64,000 bases of DNA, taken from positions 434,001 through 498,000 of the forward strand of contig CAVQCN010000001.1 in the NCBI GenBank assembly GCA_963711035.1. Reading direction: 5' to 3'. Under the pieces are notes generated by a model, which saw nothing but the letters and a program-made list of their open reading frames with translations, ran no database searches and was not told the origin of the DNA. Source of the DNA: WHTK01 sp963711035 (GTDB lineage Bacteria > Chloroflexota > Dehalococcoidia > DSTF01 > WHTK01). Position 1 is the stretch's first letter. Each line of letters begins with the position of its first letter. The translations under genes and the position numbers were made by a program. Shown piece after piece: positions 63,444 to 64,000 of the stretch.

Positions 63444-63932
63444 GTGAGCGTCCGCGAATGGCTCGAACGGCATCTGGCCGGCACGAAGATCATCCCCAGC
63501 GACCCCATCAGCTACGTCCCCATCGGCGTCGTCCGTAACCACGTGCGCGAGCCGCGCCCCGACGGCTGGCAGGACGTGCGCTCGGACCTCATCCTGCGCG
63601 ACGACCTGCTCGACGCGCTGGACTCGCTCGAGGGCTTCTCGCATGTCATCGTCGTCTTTCACATGGACCAGGTGCCAGCCGAAGCGGCGCGCAATCGCGT
63701 GCCCGTCGCCGGTGTCGACCACGGTGTGCTGGCCACGCGCAGCCAGCAGCGCCCCAACCCCATCGGCGTCGCCGTCGTGCCGCTGGTGCGGCGCCGCGAC
63801 AACGTCCTGCGCGTCACCGGCCTGGACGCGACGGACGGCACGCCCGTCCTCGACGTCAAACCGTACCTGCCGCCCTACGACGCGGTGCCGGAGGCGACGA
63901 TGCCCGGCTGGGCGACCGGTCAACCGGAGTAG
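63444..63932 (+). CDS. trmO: tRNA (N6-threonylcarbamoyladenosine37-N6)-methyltransferase TrmO (TsaA)
   Basis: 162 aa from GTG 63444, beside a TATAGT element; GTG 63390 is the longer alternative. TrmO signature: PIGVVRNHVREPRP, RDDLLDALDSLEGFSHVIVVFHMDQ, GVLATRSQQRPNPIGVAVV, GLDATDGTPVLDVKPYLPPYDA. Methylates t6A37 of tRNAs that read ACN codons, which relates it to the tRNA-Thr nearby only by coincidence. Confidence 0.88.
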   Translation: MSVREWLERHLAGTKIIPSDPISYVPIGVVRNHVREPRPDGWQDVRSDLILRDDLLDALDSLEGFSHVIVVFHMDQVPAEAARNRVPVAGVDHGVLATRSQQRPNPIGVAVVPLVRRRDNVLRVTGLDATDGTPVLDVKPYLPPYDAVPEATMPGWATGQPE

Positions 63933-63938
63933 CGCTCC

Positions 63939-64000
63939 GTGACCGCCACCCTGCCGACGGAGCAGCTCACCGCTGAGGTGCATCGCCGCCTGCTGGCGCA
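63939..64000 (+). CDS. Partial CDS at window edge, unidentified
   Basis: GTG at 63939, six bases after trmO, opens a frame reading TATLPTEQLTAEVHRRLLA to the window end. Too short to identify. Confidence 0.35.
   Translation, partial: MTATLPTEQLTAEVHRRLLA

Overview
The window is GC-rich bacterial chromosomal DNA with tightly packed, mostly housekeeping genes. The gene set points to a Chloroflexota bacterium, possibly of the Dehalococcoidia or Tepidiformia type. The clues are HspR-type heat-shock control, a Rex regulator, F420/LLM-type oxidoreductases, a TrpB2 paralogue under a tryptophan T-box, lipoproteins with Thr/Pro linkers, frequent GTG/TTG starts and several leaderless promoters. The assignment is inferred from gene content only. 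There is no prophage, CRISPR array or rRNA. One tRNA is visible.

Layout. 1-5031: a broken-off Wzz-like gene, then minus-strand tyrA-aroA-gmk, an HD-domain gene and an M50 protease. 5157-5851: rex with its own promoter and a Rex-box-like site. 6258-14181: dprA-topA-xerC, an orphan ferredoxin:thioredoxin reductase catalytic chain, a CNNM/HlyC-type membrane protein and a sugar nucleotidyltransferase. 14409-21656: a damaged methyltransferase, then a heat-shock block (hsp20 divergent from cbpA-htrA-hspR-clpC). 21838-25111: a degenerate M23 lipoprotein, a CDF-like transporter, cysteine synthase and a DUF4177 protein.

25338-35666 is a tryptophan region on the minus strand: trpB2 (behind a Trp T-box), trpS, then trpE-nudix-trpG-trpD-trpC-trpF-RAYT-trpB. 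A REP-associated tyrosine transposase sits between trpF and trpB, with a 4-base ATGA overlap at both ends and a matching palindrome inside each end of its reading frame. No trpA is present.

35892-47386: an ECF sigma factor with a membrane partner, an LLM oxidoreductase, a Rieske protein, a peptide ABC transporter without ATPases, 6-phosphogluconate dehydrogenase, a GT39-like membrane protein, an MmgE/PrpD protein and an alpha/beta hydrolase. 47383-52652: a five-gene cluster around a SUI1/YciH protein, plus small hypothetical genes, an LLM enzyme and a periplasmic-binding-like protein. 52752-55345: trxA and trxB divergent from a CsoR-family repressor gene, with a CsoR-type operator inside the trx promoter, and a cupin with a long disordered tail. 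55356-64000: plsX, methyltransferase, molybdenum hydroxylase large chain, PPOX protein, tRNA-Thr(CGT) abutting a truncated hydrolase, a beta-propeller lipoprotein, a split Ada system (adaA-ogt), trmO and the start of one more gene.

Intergenic regions repeatedly carry three families of dispersed imperfect palindromes (called A, B and C below). These, the RAYT/palindrome unit in the trp operon, the tRNA/truncated-hydrolase junction and the CsoR-thioredoxin divergon are the most unusual parts of the window.
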